From Prevotellaceae bacterium (GTDB lineage: Bacteria; Bacteroidota; Bacteroidia; Bacteroidales; Bacteroidaceae), in NCBI GenBank assembly GCA_031262265.1, contig JAISIB010000068.1, positions 1 to 8,860 of the forward strand: a stretch of 8,860 nt of DNA. The letters are read 5' to 3'. Below are positions 6,798-8,860 of the stretch, one piece after another. The notes beneath the pieces are model-generated. The model was given only the letters and a program-made list of their open reading frames with translations. It was not told the DNA's origin and searched no databases. The translations under genes were made by a program, and so were the position numbers. How positions within the stretch are numbered: the first letter of the stretch is position 1; each line of letters begins with the position of its first letter.

Positions 6798-6805
6798 CAA
6801 AATTA

Positions 6806-6858
6806 TCCTCGTAAGTTATGCCAACAACAAATGCGCTCGTTCGAATAACTTACGAGGA
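6806..6858. repeat. 14-bp perfect inverted repeat in the divergent intergenic region
   Basis: TCCTCGTAAGTTAT (6806-6819) is the exact reverse complement of ATAACTTACGAGGA (6845-6858), with a 25-nt spacer. After one mismatch, three more pairs extend the stem (6802-6804 with 6860-6862). It is the strongest palindrome in the window. It lies between the two outward-facing promoters, so it is not an obvious terminator for either flanking gene. Confidence 0.75.
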
Positions 6859-6893
6859 AAATGAGCGAAGGAATCCGCTCTTTCGAGCAACTT
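6834..6893 (+). repeat. Imperfect 18-nt direct repeat CGCTCkTTCGArYAACTT
   Basis: CGCTCGTTCGAATAACTT (6834-6851) and CGCTCTTTCGAGCAACTT (6876-6893) agree at 15 of 18 positions, and their starts are 42 nt apart (about four helical turns). The first copy overlaps the right arm of the 14-bp inverted repeat. The second contains the mini-hairpin GCTC-TTTC-GAGC (6877-6888) and is followed by a pyrimidine-rich run to about 6915. A paired operator or a structured RNA are both possible. Confidence 0.55.
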
Positions 6894-6939
6894 TTTACTT
6901 TTTCTCCCTTTTTACGGTCTTATTCTGAAAGGAAAGGTT

Positions 6940-6947
6940 TACTTTTG
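6940..6947 (+). promoter_or_regulatory. Probable spmAB-ybeY promoter, -7 box TACTTTTG
   Basis: TACTTTTG matches the Bacteroidetes -7 consensus TAnnTTTG exactly and ends 25 nt before the ATG at 6973. A T/C-rich tract covers about 6891-6915, but no clear TTG lies at the -33 distance. The TACTTTTGTGC core is shared with the divergent promoter at 6715-6725. Confidence 0.6.
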
Positions 6948-6972
6948 TGCCTATTATTCAAAAAATCAGCAG

Positions 6973-8205
6973 ATGGTGCTTAATTACATCTGGGTCGGCT
7001 TCTTTATAATCGCTTTCATAGTGGCTTGCATACGGCTGCTATTTGAAGGTGATACGGGCGTATTCACCGAATTGGTCAACGCTACTTTTGATTCGTCGAA
7101 AACGGCATTCGAGCTTTCGTTGGGCTTGACCGGTATTCTTTCGCTTTGGTTAGGTATTCTGAAAATAGGCGAGCGGAGTGGGCTGATACAGTCTATCGCA
7201 CGCGCACTAAGCCCGCTGCTCTGCAAACTCTTTCCGGATATTCCCAAAGGACACCCCGTCATGGGATCCATGTTTATGAATATGGCCGCCAACATGCTGG
7301 GGCTTGACAATGCCGCCACGCCGCTCGGACTAAAAGCCATGGATGAACTGCAAGCATTGAATCCGAAAAAAGACACCGCCTCGAATCCAATGATTATGTT
7401 TTTGGTCATCAACACGTCGGGGCTGATGCTGATTCCAATTACTATTATGGTTTACCGCGCACAAATGGGAGCGGCTCAACCAACGGACGTTTTTATTCCC
7501 ATACTGCTCAGTACGCTCACTTCGACGCTGGTCGGCGTGCTGGTAGTCAGCATCGTGCAGCACATTCGCCTGTGGAGTCGCGGACTTGTCTTCTTTCTGT
7601 TCGGATTAAGCCTTTTCATCGCAGGAATTATCTATTTGTTCGTAGCTTTTCCACAAGAGAAAGTAAATATCTACTCTACCTTGATTGCCAACATTCTATT
7701 GTTCGGCGTAATGATTGCTTTCATATTAAGCGGAGTTCGTAAGCGAGTAAACGTATTCGATGCCTTCGTAGAAGGAGCCAAAGACGGATTTAAAACAGCG
7801 GTGCGCATCATTCCTTATTTAGTGGCCTTTCTGGTCAGTATCGCCGTCTTTCGCGTGTCGGGCGCCATGGATTATTTAGTCGATGGAATCGCCGGATTCT
7901 TCGGATGGTTCGGTATGAATACCGACTTTGCGGGCGCATTGCCGACGGGGTTGATGAAATCGCTGAGCGGCAGTGGGGCGAACGGTTTGATGATAGATGC
8001 TATGTCGCAATACGGTGCCGATTCGTTCGTCGGCCGTACTGCTTCGGTCGTACGCGGAGCATCTGACACAACCTTCTATATATTGGCGGTTTACTTCGGC
8101 AGTGTAGGCATCAGCAAAACGCGCAATGCGGTTACTTGCGGTCTTCTGGCCGATTTGGCCGGTATTGTTGCTGCGATTGTGTTCAGTTACGTTTTTTTCT
8201 ATTAA
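6973..8205 (+). CDS. SpmA-SpmB fusion, nucleoside-recognition (Gate) domain membrane protein
   Basis: The 410-residue polytopic membrane protein joins two halves that are separate genes, spmA and spmB, in Bacillus. The SpmA-like half (about 1-200) carries the hallmark NMAANMLGLDNAATPLGLKA (103-122) and MIMFLVINTSGLMLIPI (140-156). The SpmB-like half (about 235-410) has VFDAFVEGAKDGFKTAVRII (261-280), LMKSLSGSGANGLM (327-340) and SDTTFYILAVYFGSVGI (364-380). In spore formers these proteins affect spore-core dehydration. In non-sporulating Bacteroidetes the role is unknown, and the Gate domain suggests transport or gating of a small solute. The start at 6973 gives a hydrophobic N-terminus and has a good promoter box upstream. 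ybeY follows 4 nt after the stop, so the two are probably co-transcribed. Confidence 0.92.
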   Translation: MVLNYIWVGFFIIAFIVACIRLLFEGDTGVFTELVNATFDSSKTAFELSLGLTGILSLWLGILKIGERSGLIQSIARALSPLLCKLFPDIPKGHPVMGSMFMNMAANMLGLDNAATPLGLKAMDELQALNPKKDTASNPMIMFLVINTSGLMLIPITIMVYRAQMGAAQPTDVFIPILLSTLTSTLVGVLVVSIVQHIRLWSRGLVFFLFGLSLFIAGIIYLFVAFPQEKVNIYSTLIANILLFGVMIAFILSGVRKRVNVFDAFVEGAKDGFKTAVRIIPYLVAFLVSIAVFRVSGAMDYLVDGIAGFFGWFGMNTDFAGALPTGLMKSLSGSGANGLMIDAMSQYGADSFVGRTASVVRGASDTTFYILAVYFGSVGISKTRNAVTCGLLADLAGIVAAIVFSYVFFY

Positions 8206-8209
8206 AGAT

Positions 8210-8641
8210 ATGCCCATTTCCTACCAGACAGACGGTGTACGCATGCCCGATATTCGGCGCAAAGACACAAGCGAATGGATCAAGTCCGTAGCCAAAGAAT
8301 ACGGCAAAGCCATCGATGAAATCGCCTATATTTTCTGCTCGGACGAGAAAATACTCGAAATCAATCAACACTATTTGCAGCATGATTATTATACGGACAT
8401 TATCACGTTCGACTACTCCGAAAGCAACCGTCTCTCGGGTGATATATTCATTAGCCTTGATACTGTACGAAGCAATGCCGCTGCATTTGGTACGAACATA
8501 CGGCAAGAATTGCACCGCGTCCTCATCCACGGTATTCTTCATCTGTGCGGATTGAAAGATAAAACGACGGCCGAACGCGCCCGTATGGAGCAAGCCGAAA
8601 ATGAAGCACTCGCACTGATCAGCACAAGGTTACTTCGCTGA
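8210..8641 (+). CDS. ybeY: rRNA maturation factor / endoribonuclease YbeY
   Basis: YbeY acts in 16S rRNA 3'-end maturation and ribosome quality control in the cytosol. The 143-residue product starts at the ATG at 8210 (MPISYQTDGV). The open frame extends back to 8126, but that part overlaps the spmAB end in another frame and is not YbeY-like. Visible blocks are IAYIFCSDEKILEINQHYL (38-56), YYTDIITFDY (60-69), GDIFISLDTV (77-86) and HRVLIHGILHLCGLKDKT (102-119). His107 and His111 match the first two zinc ligands of the H3xH5xH motif, but the third position is Asp117. The Arg59 of E. coli (YRGKD) is replaced by Leu56 here. From memory, both changes are usual in Bacteroidetes YbeY, so this is a lineage variant and not a broken gene. 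A hairpin begins 30 nt after the stop. Confidence 0.95.
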   Translation: MPISYQTDGVRMPDIRRKDTSEWIKSVAKEYGKAIDEIAYIFCSDEKILEINQHYLQHDYYTDIITFDYSESNRLSGDIFISLDTVRSNAAAFGTNIRQELHRVLIHGILHLCGLKDKTTAERARMEQAENEALALISTRLLR

Positions 8642-8670
8642 ATATCAAACCTGTAAAATTGATTTGGAAA

Positions 8671-8693
8671 CCTCGAAAATAAATTTTGCGAGG
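8671..8693 (+). terminator. Hairpin after ybeY, possible terminator
   Basis: CCTCG (8671-8675) pairs with CGAGG (8689-8693), and inside it AAAAT (8676-8680) pairs with ATTTT (8683-8687) across two loop bases, with G8688 bulged. An outer 7-bp repeat, GTAAAAT (8653-8659) with ATTTTAC (8699-8705), brackets it. It starts 30 nt past the ybeY stop and is followed by ATATTTT rather than a long T-run. It plausibly ends the spmAB-ybeY transcript, but a different structural role is possible. Confidence 0.5.
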
Positions 8694-8860
8694 GAGATAT
8701 TTTACGCACATACGCTTTGGTGTGCCGGGGAGACTGCATAAAAAAGAATGAAAAATGGATTCCAATGATACTAATCTCCCACTATGAAAGAACACCAAAA
8801 GTTCCCACGAGAAAAGATTCAGACTAATATAGAAGCTTAAAACCTATTTTTACATTTCAA
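8694..8860. other. Non-coding tail; no supported gene
   Basis: No frame on either strand gives a convincing protein; the longest plus-strand ATG frames here are about 20 codons or fewer. The sequence becomes A-rich toward the edge. ATCTCCC (8774-8780) is the reverse complement of GGGAGAT (8692-8698) beside the hairpin, a match short enough to be chance. It probably holds the upstream region of a gene beyond the window, but I see no TAnnTTTG box in it. Confidence 0.5.

Noticed and set aside
6762..6858. Insertion sequence or MITE ends
   Set aside because: No transposase, no clear target-site duplication, and the palindromes are internal rather than terminal to a definable unit.
6834..6893. CRISPR-like repeat
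   Set aside because: There are only two imperfect copies, they overlap a palindrome, there is no regular spacer array and no cas gene.
8126..8209. 28-residue N-terminal extension of YbeY
   Set aside because: It overlaps the spmAB coding end in another frame and is not part of the YbeY fold; the ATG at 8210 fits the family start.
8784..8840. 18-codon open frame starting MKEHQKFPREK near the right edge
   Set aside because: Short, with no family resemblance and no promoter or neighbour that supports it.

Overview
The window carries ordinary chromosomal housekeeping DNA from a member of the Bacteroidota, most likely the order Bacteroidales. Four things point there: the surE-lpxB pair, a Bacteroidetes-type YbeY, a fused SpmA/SpmB protein, and start sites without Shine-Dalgarno sequences but with upstream TAnnTTTG boxes, the -7 element of Bacteroidetes promoters. 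LpxB implies a Gram-negative outer membrane with lipid A. I cannot fix the genus from the sequence alone.

Layout. (1) Positions 1-2712, minus strand: ahcY (S-adenosylhomocysteine hydrolase), followed 16 nt later by a large YfhO-like membrane protein that runs off the left edge. (2) Positions 2713-2905: intergenic, with the ahcY promoter, several inverted repeats and a probable end-of-operon hairpin for lpxB. (3) Positions 2906-6698, minus strand: six tightly packed genes, read in the order small membrane-anchored Cys-rich protein, metal-type ABC permease, tsaE, a two-helix Imm17-like protein, surE and lpxB. Junctions are overlaps or gaps of 14 nt or less, so this is almost certainly one operon. 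(4) Positions 6699-6972: a divergent intergenic region with two outward-facing promoter boxes that share an identical 11-nt core, and between them a dense set of inverted and direct repeats. (5) Positions 6973-8641, plus strand: spmA-spmB fusion and ybeY, 4 nt apart. (6) Positions 8642-8860: no supported gene; it starts with a hairpin that may end the ybeY transcript.

How the genes relate. The six-gene operon mixes tRNA modification (TsaE, t6A37), nucleotide salvage or damage control (SurE), lipid A synthesis (LpxB) and probable metal import. That suggests a growth-linked housekeeping unit rather than a single pathway. ybeY adds rRNA maturation, and ahcY clears the product of SAM-dependent methylation.

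I saw no mobile element, CRISPR array, tRNA, rRNA or clear defence system. The most interesting signals are non-coding: short related hairpin and repeat motifs recurring in all three intergenic regions. In the proteins, they are a YbeY without two residues normally regarded as functional, and an ECCGxHxxC protein beside a metal-type permease. All counts and alignments were done by eye.
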